Source of the DNA: Bacteriovoracaceae bacterium
GTDB lineage: Bacteria; Bdellovibrionota; Bacteriovoracia; Bacteriovoracales; Bacteriovoracaceae
Length of the DNA: 64,000 bases
Reading direction: 5' to 3'
Assembly (NCBI GenBank): GCA_017858255.1
Contig: JAFMBV010000002.1
Span: forward strand, 54,269-118,268
Shown: positions 36,601-45,340 of the stretch, piece after piece
How the letters are laid out: every line of letters begins with the position of its first letter
Position numbering within the stretch: position 1 is the stretch's first letter
Position numbers and translations under genes: made by a program
Notes under the pieces: generated by a model
The model's database searches: none
The model's input: the letters and a program-made list of their open reading frames with translations, nothing else
Told to the model about the DNA's origin: nothing

Positions 36601-37593
36601 TTATGAATAGACTTCAAACCAGGCCTTGAGGAACTCATTAAGGCCATCTTCATCCCACTCAGGAGTATCTTCCCAGTCGTCGATGGCATCCAGCGAAAAT
36701 TCGATTCCGCTCGCCAAAGGTATTCTTGGCTGCCAGTTACAATGAAATTGAAATTTCGAAATATCTCCCCAGGTTTTTTTGGGCTCGTCTTCTTTATTTT
36801 TAATGTATTTTTTCTTTCCCTTAAGTTGATCAGTGAATTCATTAAGAGTCACGGCTTGACCTGATCCTATGTTATAAACTTCTCCATTCTTCCCTTCCAA
36901 TGCAGCAATAAAAAAGGCGTTAGCGACATCTGTGCAATACACAAAGTCACGAGCATTGCTACCGTCGCCAATTATCGTGAGAGGGTGATTGGATTTCTTT
37001 TGTTTCATCCAAATGCTAAAGGCTGAGCCAGGGTATAACTTATTTAAGTCCCGTGGACCGTAGGCATTAAAAATTCTTAGGGAGTTTGTAGGGATGTTGA
37101 ATACTTCCCCCCAGTGTAAGACCGTTTCTTCTGCTTGGGATTTCGTTAAGCATGAGGGGGTCATAGGGCCTATAGAATCTGTTTCTAATGTAGGTGTACT
37201 AGCATCCCCATAGATTGCAGAACTTCCAGCAAAGACAAACTTTTTTAAAGCTGATTGCTTCGAGGCCTGTAAAACTTTGACAGTACCTTGAATATTTGCG
37301 GAAAAGAAAATTTCAGGTTTGTTCAAACTTGTGACTGGGCACTCTAGTCCGGCCAAGTGAAATACATAATCTAAATTTTTAAAGTTATCATCATTTGGTT
37401 GTAGGTCGAGAATATCCATATGGACTTTTTTGAAGCGAGGATTGTCCTGCCATTGCTTCAAATTCTTCCAAGAACCATTAACTTCATTATCAATTGCCAC
37501 GACTTCATGGCCCTCCTTCATAAGGAGATCGACAAGGTGGCTACCTAGAAATCCGGCGGCACCGGTTACAATAGAGCGTATAGTTATAGGCAT
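36601..37593 (-). CDS. NAD-dependent epimerase/dehydratase (extended SDR)
   Basis: 330 aa. GAAGFLGSHLVDLL is the NAD-binding TGxxGxxG region, HLAGLE the following motif, SSAIYGD the catalytic Ser region, and the YxxxK is replaced by a late arrangement (LTKSQAEE, with a Cys-Leu-Thr context rather than Tyr), so the catalytic Tyr is not obvious in the usual spot. C-terminal sugar-nucleotide residues (RIFNAYGPRD; GDGSNARDFVYCTDVANAF) favour a nucleotide-sugar epimerase/dehydratase such as UDP-glucose 4-epimerase type. It may supply the glycan side of the adjacent island. Confidence 0.85.
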   Translation of the reverse strand: MPITIRSIVTGAAGFLGSHLVDLLMKEGHEVVAIDNEVNGSWKNLKQWQDNPRFKKVHMDILDLQPNDDNFKNLDYVFHLAGLECPVTSLNKPEIFFSANIQGTVKVLQASKQSALKKFVFAGSSAIYGDASTPTLETDSIGPMTPSCLTKSQAEETVLHWGEVFNIPTNSLRIFNAYGPRDLNKLYPGSAFSIWMKQKKSNHPLTIIGDGSNARDFVYCTDVANAFFIAALEGKNGEVYNIGSGQAVTLNEFTDQLKGKKKYIKNKEDEPKKTWGDISKFQFHCNWQPRIPLASGIEFSLDAIDDWEDTPEWDEDGLNEFLKAWFEVYS

Positions 37594-37935
37594 GAGTTGA
37601 TTCTAATATGATATTTCATATCCGTCTAAGAAGAATCTATTTAATTTCTTAATATGCTTCAAATCAAGAAAACCCGTTGCCTCCAAGATCTTATCGCTTC
37701 TTCTATGGTGTTTTATGATCTAGGTTTTTGTTTAATGGTAAAGTATTGAGAACATAGTTAAATTGAATTGTTTAGGTTGAGTTCTTGGATATGGGTCAGT
37801 GTGTATGTGTAAGTGCCTGTTTTTACGTTGCTCGTTTTTGGTAAACGAATAAAAACTTATGCTAAAATGGTGAGACATATAATAGCTAAGGTTTGAGCAT
37901 GTGGGTGATCCTATATGATTTTAAGGGGGGATGCT
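37594..37935. other. 342-bp intergenic region at the island edge
   Basis: I see no ORF with a ribosome-binding site apart from the following gene. It holds an imperfect hairpin (GTTTTTA 37819-37825, TAAAAAC 37850-37856, with an inner CGTTT/AAACG) and a possible extended -10, TGCTAAAAT at 37860-37868. AAGGGGGG at about 37923-37930 serves the next gene. Confidence 0.4.
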
Positions 37936-38349
37936 TTGATCAATACGAGAAGAACGTTATTTAAAAAACTGGGTGCTTGGTCTTGCTGCCTACTTTTTGG
38001 TGATTTTCTTAAATCTAAAGGAAGTGACTTAAAGAATTATTACAGAGTAGTAATCGTAAATACATCAGGTGCAAGAATAAAAGAAAAGTCACAATATGAA
38101 AATGAATCTGATTTTTGGGATTTAAATTATGATGAATTTGCTGATGAGCTTAATAAGAAATTTATCTCAAGTGGACGTCTCATAAAAATTAAATCGATTT
38201 TGTCTCGGAGTAAAAGATCTCTCATTTTAGTTAAATACTACAGATCAAAAGCTGACCATCGTGATTATGTAAATGAGCTAAAGGATTATCACTTGTCGCG
38301 TGGTTATTCACATAAGGTACTCTCTAAAGAGCTTGAACTTAAGTCTTAA
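37936..38349 (+). CDS. hypothetical protein with a twin-arginine-like start
   Basis: About 137 aa. TTG 37936 is preferred because the AAGGGGGG ribosome-binding site lies 6 nt upstream; an ATG at 37915 sits before that site. The N-terminus NTRRTLFKKLGAWSCCLLF has an RR-x-L-F-K-K motif then a short hydrophobic stretch, so Tat export is possible but the hydrophobic core is short. The rest is charged and unfamiliar. It overlaps the convergent oxygenase gene by 11 bp. Confidence 0.6.
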   Translation: MINTRRTLFKKLGAWSCCLLFGDFLKSKGSDLKNYYRVVIVNTSGARIKEKSQYENESDFWDLNYDEFADELNKKFISSGRLIKIKSILSRSKRSLILVKYYRSKADHRDYVNELKDYHLSRGYSHKVLSKELELKS

Positions 38350-38896
38350 GAATATCTTCAATGGTTGGTGAATCGAATATCTTTAGGTCCAGGAAAAAGT
38401 GAAGACCGACTTTTTGACCACTTAATACTTCTCCTTTGTGATAATAATCTAAATTATTTAACAAGACGATATCTCCTGGTCCATATATACAACTATCTAC
38501 TGGTTTTTTATCATCAATATTCTCATAGACCTTTAGGTCAAAGGTACCCTCAAGGGGGAGTATTCCGGAAATAGCATTTCCATAATTAATCTCTGGTCGA
38601 TCAATATGAATAGGAAGCTCTTTTACAGAACCATAGTTCCAAAGGTAAAAAAGACTTTTAAAAATAGGGTGACCAACTTTTTTTTCAAGAATAGATACTG
38701 AATCCTCAGACAATTGTAATTCACACCATTGAGTCCCATGTTGACCGTTGTGATGTCTACCATCCATTAAACCTGCGTAATGCTGACCCGATTCTATGTT
38801 TTCATGCCAAATTAAACTGCTCTTTTGAGATTCAATTTCTGATGAAATAAGTTCCAGTTTTTCCTCAAGTTGAATTTTGTAAAACCAATGCGCCAT
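38339..38896 (-). CDS. 2OG/Fe(II)-oxygenase-like protein (HxD...H type), paralogue A
   Basis: 185 aa with a double-stranded beta-helix pattern. The iron ligands are predicted as His-x-Asp in LPIHIDRPE, distal His in DYYHKGEVLSG, and a basic residue in GQKVGLHFF for the 2-oxoglutarate carboxylate, where Lys replaces the more common Arg. Before the distal His is the CIYGPGDIVLLNN strand, shared with the tandem paralogues at 48-50 kb. Paralogue D (49081) is clearly closest by eye (SGILPL ... YGPG ... LNN). Substrate unknown. Confidence 0.8.
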   Translation of the reverse strand: MAHWFYKIQLEEKLELISSEIESQKSSLIWHENIESGQHYAGLMDGRHHNGQHGTQWCELQLSEDSVSILEKKVGHPIFKSLFYLWNYGSVKELPIHIDRPEINYGNAISGILPLEGTFDLKVYENIDDKKPVDSCIYGPGDIVLLNNLDYYHKGEVLSGQKVGLHFFLDLKIFDSPTIEDILKT

Positions 38897-38985
38897 TTAG
38901 GAAACCTATCATTTAAATGTATTACAGTTATGAGGGTATGAAGCCATTTGTCGTTTCCCTGTAAGGGGGCTTATGCTAATCTTAT

Positions 38986-40962
38986 ATGATTATGACGGAG
39001 AAATTTAATAAAGAAACAAAAGTTTTTATTCTAGTATATTTCGCATTTATCTTAATCAATACTCTGTTAAGTTTACTTTCTTGGTCAGATATATCGAGAG
39101 GAATGGGTTGGGTCGCGTCAATAAAGCAAAATGAAAGTATGAAAATACGACATATTTTGCAGATGGGTCCCCAAATTTTATTATTACTATTACTGGCGCA
39201 CTTTTATCTTAAACTCTCATTTAAAAAAACGATAACATTAGGGATCTGGACAGGATCTTTCTTGGCGATAGAAGCTGAGCTTGTCCAACTACTCTCTTCT
39301 ACGAGAATCTTCTCTTATGTAGATATTTTATGGAATTTATATGCTGTAATTCTCGCTATAAGTTTATTCTCTTTATTAAGGCGAGGAGATACCTCTGGAT
39401 CAGTAAAGGTTTATCCAGTTTTAAGCGATATCAATATTTTCTTCTTTTTTACTTCGGTTCTTTTTCTCTTCTATCAAAGTATATTGTTTGTCCCTTTTTC
39501 TGGTGATGACTTTAAGATTGTTATGGCAACAAATAACCCCTTGAATACAAGTTGGGACTATATAAGTTCAATATTGTTAATGCCAACCAATGGTGGTGTC
39601 CAGTATCGTCCAATGAGCTATTATTTTTCGGGTATAATGATTAAACCTTTTATAGGTTTAACAACTAAAAATATATCAATTATAGCAATACTAATCTTAT
39701 CTTCCTCTGTTTTTCTTTATTTTAAATTCCTATTCCAGGTTTATAAAAAATACTCAGTATCCTACTTCCTGGCGACCATTTTATTGCTTGGCCCTTGGTT
39801 CACAAAATTAATTACAAGTTTTCGTGGTCTATTTAAATATTCATTAAATTTATTTTTATTAATGTTGGGGCTTAATCTTGTTGTTAACGGAAAGTGGACA
39901 CCCGTTAAGACTTTGTTGCTAACAGTGTTATTCTCGGTATGCATTTTAAACCATGAAGGGTCTATTGTATTTCCAATGGTCGTATTCTTGGTAAGCCAAA
40001 AGAAATTAGTGTTTTTTAAAAAATCCCCTCATAGTTTATTGATATTTTTGCCAAGCCTTATTTATTTATTGTTAAGGTTTTTTAAATGGGGAGTTCCTCA
40101 GAAGGGATTCATGGCATTAAGCTTTTCAACAATTGAAGATGTTTTTTTTCACCATATTTCAGTGATTTCAAGTTTCTATTACTCGAGTAGCTATGCTTTA
40201 GGTCTTTCCGTTAGCATGTTAATCGTTTTAGCCATAATAGTTTCTTTTAAGAAAAATCAGAAAAGGTTGATGAGTTTTGTCGTATGTTTTTTAATGCTGG
40301 GCTTACCTTTCTCCTTATTAGATAACCATGTTTCAAAATCCCATACAGTTTGGCTTGTGCCCTTTTATATATTGATAATCTTTGAATCATTTAAGCTACT
40401 TCGCGAGTTTGTTGTTCCCCGTCTAAAGTCCTTTGATTCTATTAAGGTGGTCGTGTCAGTTGGTGTTTTGATTTTATTGTTACAATCTTCGATACAAGAA
40501 AAAACTAGGTATTATCGCAATGGGTTGATGTTAAAAACTGTCTTAAGTGAAGTAGACATTAAAATTAAAAACATTAAAAATAAAAAGGATAAAGCTAGCA
40601 TCATGGTGGAGATCCCTCGCATTTATGATGTCAACCGTTACGATATACGAATGACGGCAGCGGCCCTTGCTTATTATTATCCAGAAATGACATTTCTCGT
40701 GTCAAATAAAAGCGTTAACGAGGAGGCTTTGTCTAAAGGGGGGTTTTATTACTTCTTCGAAAAAGATTCTAAAGTGAAAAATTTCAATGAGGAATTTTTG
40801 GTAAAAGATCCATTTTGGAGAACTACCAAAACTAAATTACCAAAATCCTTCGACTTTGAAATTAAGCTACCGCCACTTTCAGGTAATTTTAACGAGCATT
40901 ATCATAGATCAGGTGAGGATACTTATCCACATCAAGTATATGATGTAGATACCCTTTACTAA
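38986..40962 (+). CDS. VanZ-like plus GT-C-like integral membrane protein
   Basis: 658 aa with about 12-14 hydrophobic helices. Residues about 45-135 look like a VanZ domain: HILQMGPQILLLLLLAHF ... EAELVQLLSSTRIFSYVDILWNL matches the family's E-x-x-Q-R-x-D-x-x-x-N spacing. The remaining part begins FVPFSGDDFKIVMATNNPLN, where the paired acids and the later QYRPMSYYF resemble GT-C glycosyltransferases, which use lipid-linked sugars outside the membrane. The C-terminal ~150 residues are soluble. It may transfer a sugar to the island's product. Confidence 0.65.
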   Translation: MIMTEKFNKETKVFILVYFAFILINTLLSLLSWSDISRGMGWVASIKQNESMKIRHILQMGPQILLLLLLAHFYLKLSFKKTITLGIWTGSFLAIEAELVQLLSSTRIFSYVDILWNLYAVILAISLFSLLRRGDTSGSVKVYPVLSDINIFFFFTSVLFLFYQSILFVPFSGDDFKIVMATNNPLNTSWDYISSILLMPTNGGVQYRPMSYYFSGIMIKPFIGLTTKNISIIAILILSSSVFLYFKFLFQVYKKYSVSYFLATILLLGPWFTKLITSFRGLFKYSLNLFLLMLGLNLVVNGKWTPVKTLLLTVLFSVCILNHEGSIVFPMVVFLVSQKKLVFFKKSPHSLLIFLPSLIYLLLRFFKWGVPQKGFMALSFSTIEDVFFHHISVISSFYYSSSYALGLSVSMLIVLAIIVSFKKNQKRLMSFVVCFLMLGLPFSLLDNHVSKSHTVWLVPFYILIIFESFKLLREFVVPRLKSFDSIKVVVSVGVLILLLQSSIQEKTRYYRNGLMLKTVLSEVDIKIKNIKNKKDKASIMVEIPRIYDVNRYDIRMTAAALAYYYPEMTFLVSNKSVNEEALSKGGFYYFFEKDSKVKNFNEEFLVKDPFWRTTKTKLPKSFDFEIKLPPLSGNFNEHYHRSGEDTYPHQVYDVDTLY

Positions 40963-40972
40963 AATGAAAAGC

Positions 40973-41572
40973 TTAGGCCTTCAACTCATTTTCAATAAAG
41001 TAGTTCGCTGGTTTACTTGATTTATTGAAATAGAAGATACCTTGATAATTTTTTGGATAAATAATCTCGACTTTTGTAGGGTGAATCGTCCACTCAGAAA
41101 AAACATCAGGACGGCTTCGCTTTAGCCCTTTAAAAAAACTTGTTCCTCTCTCCCTACTCCAAAACAAAAAAGGAAATTCAGTTGAAAACTCCTCAATGTC
41201 GTTTTGTAGTACCTCAAAGTCATCTAGCTTAGAGTAAAGGTTACTGCGGGATGGAATTGTACGGTACTTTTTAAATACATAGTATCTACTGAAAACTCTC
41301 GCAGAGTTATCTCCTATTCGTTGAAGACCACTTATAAAAACGGGCTCATTTTCTTCTAGATTGTAGATTATTTTAAACGAAAGCATTTTGTTTAAATGGA
41401 GACCATTTAATTGGTAGTTATTAGAGAGGTCTTCACTTGCCGACTCTTCACCTAAAATTTTCAAGGAACTTTTACATAATTCCAGGCTTTTATTTGTAAG
41501 CGCTGCATTTTCTTTGCCGTGAAGAATATAGGGTATGGAATGAAAGCCACATTTGAGAATTCTAATTTTCAT
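40973..41572 (-). CDS. hypothetical protein at the end of the oxygenase operon
   Basis: 199 aa, no signal peptide or membrane segment. The segment FISGLQRIGDNSARVFSRYYVFKKYRT has the feel of a GNAT-like acceptor fold (central strands plus a basic P-loop-like turn), but the acetyl-CoA motif is not clear. It is the last of six tightly overlapping minus-strand genes (ATGA overlap with the methyltransferase), so it should act on the same product. Family not recognised. Confidence 0.65.
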   Translation of the reverse strand: MKIRILKCGFHSIPYILHGKENAALTNKSLELCKSSLKILGEESASEDLSNNYQLNGLHLNKMLSFKIIYNLEENEPVFISGLQRIGDNSARVFSRYYVFKKYRTIPSRSNLYSKLDDFEVLQNDIEEFSTEFPFLFWSRERGTSFFKGLKRSRPDVFSEWTIHPTKVEIIYPKNYQGIFYFNKSSKPANYFIENELKA

Positions 41573-42264
41573 AAACGAATAAATACAATTTTTCTACGCC
41601 CACTAAAAATTTCGGCATCAACTATAGTTTCTTTGTATTCCTTATATTTTTCTTTATAAAGATGTAAGTCATCTTCGATGGTCTTTAATTTTAAACCTTC
41701 AATCCAATGTTTTTGATTAGATATTGGTTCTTGAATAATTGCATTTGGAGAATTATAAAAATTCGCAGTAATTTCATCGAAAAGTTTAAGATGTCTTTCA
41801 GGTTGATATAAGAGAACACCTGACCAAATTACACAATCAACTGGAAAGCTAACTTTAATGGATTCTTTGTCTTCCCAGCTTGCACAACGATATTCAATGT
41901 TTTTAAAGTCTTCCCATACTTCGTTGCTGTAGTTTATTGGCTCTGGGCTAGTATCGAATCCCATGTAGTTATAATTTTCGTAACCTAATTCAAATAAAAT
42001 GTCGTTAGTTGTGCCTGTCCTACATCCAATATCAATAATACCTTTGAATTGATTATTTATGATTATTTCTGCCTGCTCTTCGTAAATTTTTCTCGCTTGG
42101 GGAGTATCTAAGTAATCCATTGACCTAAGCATGTACTGTTCTTTTAAGGGGACCTCTATCGGCCCTTCATTTACATTATTTATTCGTGGCCACGGAATTC
42201 CATTAACTAAATGAACTGGTTTGTGGCCATACTTATGCTTATCGACAAGATTCTTTTTAGGCAC
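41569..42264 (-). CDS. SAM-dependent methyltransferase
   Basis: 231 aa, class I Rossmann fold. Motif I is GIIDIGCRTGTTNDIL (an acidic D then G-x-G-like turn), with YMGFDTSPEPINYS as the acidic motif II and PVDCVIWSGVLLYQPERHLKLF as motif IV/V. It could methylate an O, N or C atom of a small product; the sequence does not tell. Overlaps on both sides (8 and 4 bp) place it in the six-gene operon. Confidence 0.85.
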   Translation of the reverse strand: MPKKNLVDKHKYGHKPVHLVNGIPWPRINNVNEGPIEVPLKEQYMLRSMDYLDTPQARKIYEEQAEIIINNQFKGIIDIGCRTGTTNDILFELGYENYNYMGFDTSPEPINYSNEVWEDFKNIEYRCASWEDKESIKVSFPVDCVIWSGVLLYQPERHLKLFDEITANFYNSPNAIIQEPISNQKHWIEGLKLKTIEDDLHLYKEKYKEYKETIVDAEIFSGRRKIVFIRL

Positions 42265-42838
42265 TTAACTTTTCCTCAATTAAACGTTTGAATTTTTGAA
42301 AATCGAAGTCATCATCTAAGCCAATCCACCTCGTACACCAGACTGCTCTAGGGGAAGTAATTGGCTTAACATCATGAAGCCAAGATGTATCTAATAAGGT
42401 TGGAGAATCCAAGATATATTTTTCGATAAGATGTGGTTTTTCTAGTTCTTTTAACATCTTCCAATGTGATTTATTATGTCGATATTCCAACTCTTCATAA
42501 TTGGTTTCATAAATATTGATTTCGGCAGCACCCTGTATTGGTATAAGTAGGTTAAAACATTTTCCCACATCTATATCCACATGAGGAGGTACTGTCTGAT
42601 TCGTATTCTGACTATAATTTATTCCAGTCGCTAATGGACATAATAAATTATGAACAGTCATGTGCTTTAAAAGAATATCTTTGAAGTCTTCAGCATTTTT
42701 ATTGTCCGTGTCTATAACCCAGCTTTTAGCACCACATTCTATAAATGAAAGAGGTGTTCTCCTCATGACCTTATTAAATGCTTCGGAAAATAAGGAGGTG
42801 TTTATTTTTATATTTAGCGGCTCAATCACATTGTCCAT
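42257..42838 (-). CDS. 2OG/Fe(II)-oxygenase-like protein, AspH-like
   Basis: 193 aa. Predicted ligands: His-x-Asp in VPPHVDIDVGKCFNLLIPI, distal His in TSWLHDVKPI and Arg in SPRAVWCTRWIG for 2-oxoglutarate. The core resembles aspartyl/asparaginyl beta-hydroxylases, with a long insertion (ELEYRHNKSHWKM) between the two His. It overlaps the FMN reductase (13 bp) and the methyltransferase (8 bp). Confidence 0.78.
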   Translation of the reverse strand: MDNVIEPLNIKINTSLFSEAFNKVMRRTPLSFIECGAKSWVIDTDNKNAEDFKDILLKHMTVHNLLCPLATGINYSQNTNQTVPPHVDIDVGKCFNLLIPIQGAAEINIYETNYEELEYRHNKSHWKMLKELEKPHLIEKYILDSPTLLDTSWLHDVKPITSPRAVWCTRWIGLDDDFDFQKFKRLIEEKLSA

Positions 42839-43467
42839 TGATTATTCCATTTTTGATAACTGGTGAGCCATTTGTCTGCATCAAGTGATTTTTGCGAGGT
42901 AGTGTCGGGAAGCGAACTGTTTTTACAAGTTAGCGAATCAAAGTCTTCTTTAATGGTTAAACACTCATTGGCAAAATAACTCTCATTGCCTGGTAAAACT
43001 GTTTCCCAACAATTATTAAACACTATGGTCTTTCTTACGTTGGCGCCAAACTTAGATTCTAATAATTCTTTGGTCATTTTAAAATGCCTTCCTCCCGATC
43101 CTTCAAGTGTAGGAGTAAAGGTTAGGATATATGTTGGTTTTTTACTTAAAGAATATCCATGGCCTAGTTGACTATTAAATCGATTTTTTACGATGAGCCA
43201 GTCAACAACATTTTTAAAGGCTGAACAATAATGGCCGCCGGCTTCTGGGATAGCAAAAACAATTCCATCCGAAGCTGAAAGTGTATTATCAAATTTTATA
43301 ACCGAATCGGGTACTCTGCCATCAGGGGAATTTGAGTAACATAAAGGTATATCAAAGTCTCGCATGCTGTAACAGTGAGTTAATGAAGTGTGATCCTTAA
43401 TTAGAGAGAGACCTCTTTCTTGAAGACTTGAGTTAGAATAACTAAAGCTGATTCCAGTTAGTCCCAT
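42826..43467 (-). CDS. NADPH-dependent FMN reductase / flavodoxin-fold protein
   Basis: 213 aa. The fold is recognised from SYSNSSLQERGLSLI (phosphate loop region), DIPLCYSNSPDGRVP, the acidic ASDGIVFAIPEAGGHYCSAFKNVVDW segment and later HFKMTKELLESKF. Such proteins deliver reduced FMN or quinone electrons. In this cluster it could re-reduce a flavin for a partner oxygenase, although 2OG enzymes need no reductase. It shares one base (TAATG-type junction) with the TauD gene. Confidence 0.8.
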   Translation of the reverse strand: MGLTGISFSYSNSSLQERGLSLIKDHTSLTHCYSMRDFDIPLCYSNSPDGRVPDSVIKFDNTLSASDGIVFAIPEAGGHYCSAFKNVVDWLIVKNRFNSQLGHGYSLSKKPTYILTFTPTLEGSGGRHFKMTKELLESKFGANVRKTIVFNNCWETVLPGNESYFANECLTIKEDFDSLTCKNSSLPDTTSQKSLDADKWLTSYQKWNNQWTM

Positions 43468-44303
43468 TATTTTCCTTCTGTATTCTGTAACTTAATTACC
43501 GAAGACTCACTATAGTCGCAAGCAACTCGCCAGAGTAGGCGATCATTCGATACCGATGATCTTCTATGGAGGGTATTGAGTTGGTCCATTAGCAGTAGGT
43601 CGCCAGGGTAAAATACATGATGATATTGATATTGGCTTTTAAAAATTAAAGGTTTGAGTTCCTCAATTAGAGCATTGTGGTCAATTTCTTCGTTTCCTAA
43701 CCATGCTTGTATTATGAAGTGGTAGGGGAAATATAGGTAGTAAAGACCTGTGATGGGGTGCTTAGAAACGAGTTTTCTTGTGCTGCCTCGATGCATGCTC
43801 ATGAATTCAAGTTCCGGATCTCCTTCATCTAGATTATAAATAGAGTTGTTTTTAAACTTTAATTTGATTCGAATTTTTTTAAAAAACTCTTGTTTTTCAC
43901 GAGGTAGGTCATAGAAAGGCAAACTTGTATTGCACACACTTAGCGTTGAGTTTGGATCAGATTTTTTGCAATATAAACCTACGAGGATTTCTTCTACATT
44001 GTGTCTGCTGTTACCATTGCTGTGCCAGCCGAGTTCACCTTGTCCAAACATTCCGATTTTATTCCCATGGGAATCTTTCTTTGCGGTTACAATCGATATC
44101 TCAGGGAACTCGGGAGGATTCATGAATTTATTTGGTACCTCGCAGCGTCCAATCTTTTTCATAAATTCAATTAATGAATTTTCACTTAGATTTTGATTAT
44201 AAATTATCGCAAGTCCATTTTTTTGTACTTCATGTATAAGGTTGTAAATATCCTGTTTGGAAAGACTTGGAATATCGCAAATGTATTTCTTAGGATATAT
44301 CAT
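43467..44303 (-). CDS. TauD/TfdA-family dioxygenase-like protein with H-x-N
   Basis: 278 aa. The TauD fold is clear: GMFGQGELGWHSNGNSRHN, then NSTLSVCNTSLPFYDLPREKQEFF, and the distal FYPGDLLLMDQLNTLHRRSS with Arg in RLLWRVACDYS. The first iron motif reads His-Ser-Asn, where taurine dioxygenase has His-x-Asp. A paralogue at 50154 shares this. The change could mean a halogenase-like open site, an Asn-ligated iron or loss of activity. It lies in the six-gene operon. Confidence 0.85.
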   Translation of the reverse strand: MIYPKKYICDIPSLSKQDIYNLIHEVQKNGLAIIYNQNLSENSLIEFMKKIGRCEVPNKFMNPPEFPEISIVTAKKDSHGNKIGMFGQGELGWHSNGNSRHNVEEILVGLYCKKSDPNSTLSVCNTSLPFYDLPREKQEFFKKIRIKLKFKNNSIYNLDEGDPELEFMSMHRGSTRKLVSKHPITGLYYLYFPYHFIIQAWLGNEEIDHNALIEELKPLIFKSQYQYHHVFYPGDLLLMDQLNTLHRRSSVSNDRLLWRVACDYSESSVIKLQNTEGK

Positions 44304-44923
44304 ATGGATTTAATGTCTTCTTGGCCATCTAGGCTAAACATAAAGGCAACTCTGTGTTCATCACTGTTATTGAAAACAGCATGGGAAAAACCGGTGTTTA
44401 AAAAGTAGGCATTACCAGCACAGAGGTTTGCTGCAACTATTTCATTACGAACTTTAAATTGGTTTATTACGAGCTCATTCGTATGTATTGGAATAACTAT
44501 TCTTGTGGCATAGGTTGGGTCATAGTCAATGTGAAAGGGGATGTTAGTGTGTGGAGCCAACTTTGTAATTCTAACCCGCATTTGGGGGCATTTAAATTGT
44601 TTTAGAATTTCCTCGAAATAAGTATCCTTAAAATGTTCTGTAGGGTGATTATATAATCGCTCCTCTTTTCTTTTTATTCTTTCTTTAATGTTTTCGGTAT
44701 AGGGGAGTGGCGGACCTTTAATTGTCGTCAGGTTTATTTGGCTAAAATTATCGTAGACACTGTCGGATAACTCCATATGGTTATCGCATAGAGCAGGATT
44801 AGCCTTTCTTACGTCAATGTAGAGGTGCTCGATCATTTTTAGTGAAGTCTTTAGTTTCTCGAGATCTATTTTGATATGCTCTAGTTTCGCATAAATAGGT
44901 AGCTCATACTTTCTTCGTTTCAT
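44300..44923 (-). CDS. 2OG/Fe(II)-oxygenase-like protein, AspH-like
   Basis: 207 aa; first gene of the six-gene operon. The N-terminal half is helical and variable. The core has His-x-Asp in IPFHIDYDPTYATRIVIPI, distal His in NTGFSHAVFNNS and Arg in DEHRVAFMFSLDG. This arrangement is close to Asp/Asn beta-hydroxylases, which hydroxylate the beta-carbon of an amino acid. The substrate is unknown; the 4-bp ATGA overlap couples it to the TauD gene. Confidence 0.8.
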   Translation of the reverse strand: MKRRKYELPIYAKLEHIKIDLEKLKTSLKMIEHLYIDVRKANPALCDNHMELSDSVYDNFSQINLTTIKGPPLPYTENIKERIKRKEERLYNHPTEHFKDTYFEEILKQFKCPQMRVRITKLAPHTNIPFHIDYDPTYATRIVIPIHTNELVINQFKVRNEIVAANLCAGNAYFLNTGFSHAVFNNSDEHRVAFMFSLDGQEDIKSI

Positions 44924-45340
44924 TTAATCTCTTTTATTGTCATAAAACTTCTTAGGTCTTTAAATTAAATGGCCTCATGATTATTTATGATGCCTTAGTA
45001 TTTTATTAAATTATTTTTAATTTCCATGTCTATTTTTGGTTAATAATAGTGTTTATTTTACCTTTTTCTGACTTATGGCTCCTAAATTATTATAATGGAA
45101 TTATTCAATTTAGCGAAATCAGTGTCGACCTTAAAGTTTAACTATTTGAATCAAGCTTGTGTTCAAGCAAAGTCTTTGTTTAGATTTATGGACGAGCATT
45201 ATTATATTTTGAATGAAATTGAATGCTTATGATTGTACAATAACCTACGGATAGAAATTTATTTTGGTGTCGCGTTGCGCCGAAATGCATTTTACCCCAA
45301 GTAATCTTAACCTTGTTGTAAATGTCTTTTAGGAAAGCCC
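44924..45340. other. 417-bp gap between divergent oxygenase genes
   Basis: This is the longest non-coding stretch in the island and should hold the two divergent promoters. I see a weak hairpin (TTTTGGTG 45262-45269, CGCCGAAA 45278-45285) and one 45-codon ORF (45095-45232, beginning MELFNLAKSV) with no ribosome-binding site. Confidence 0.4.
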
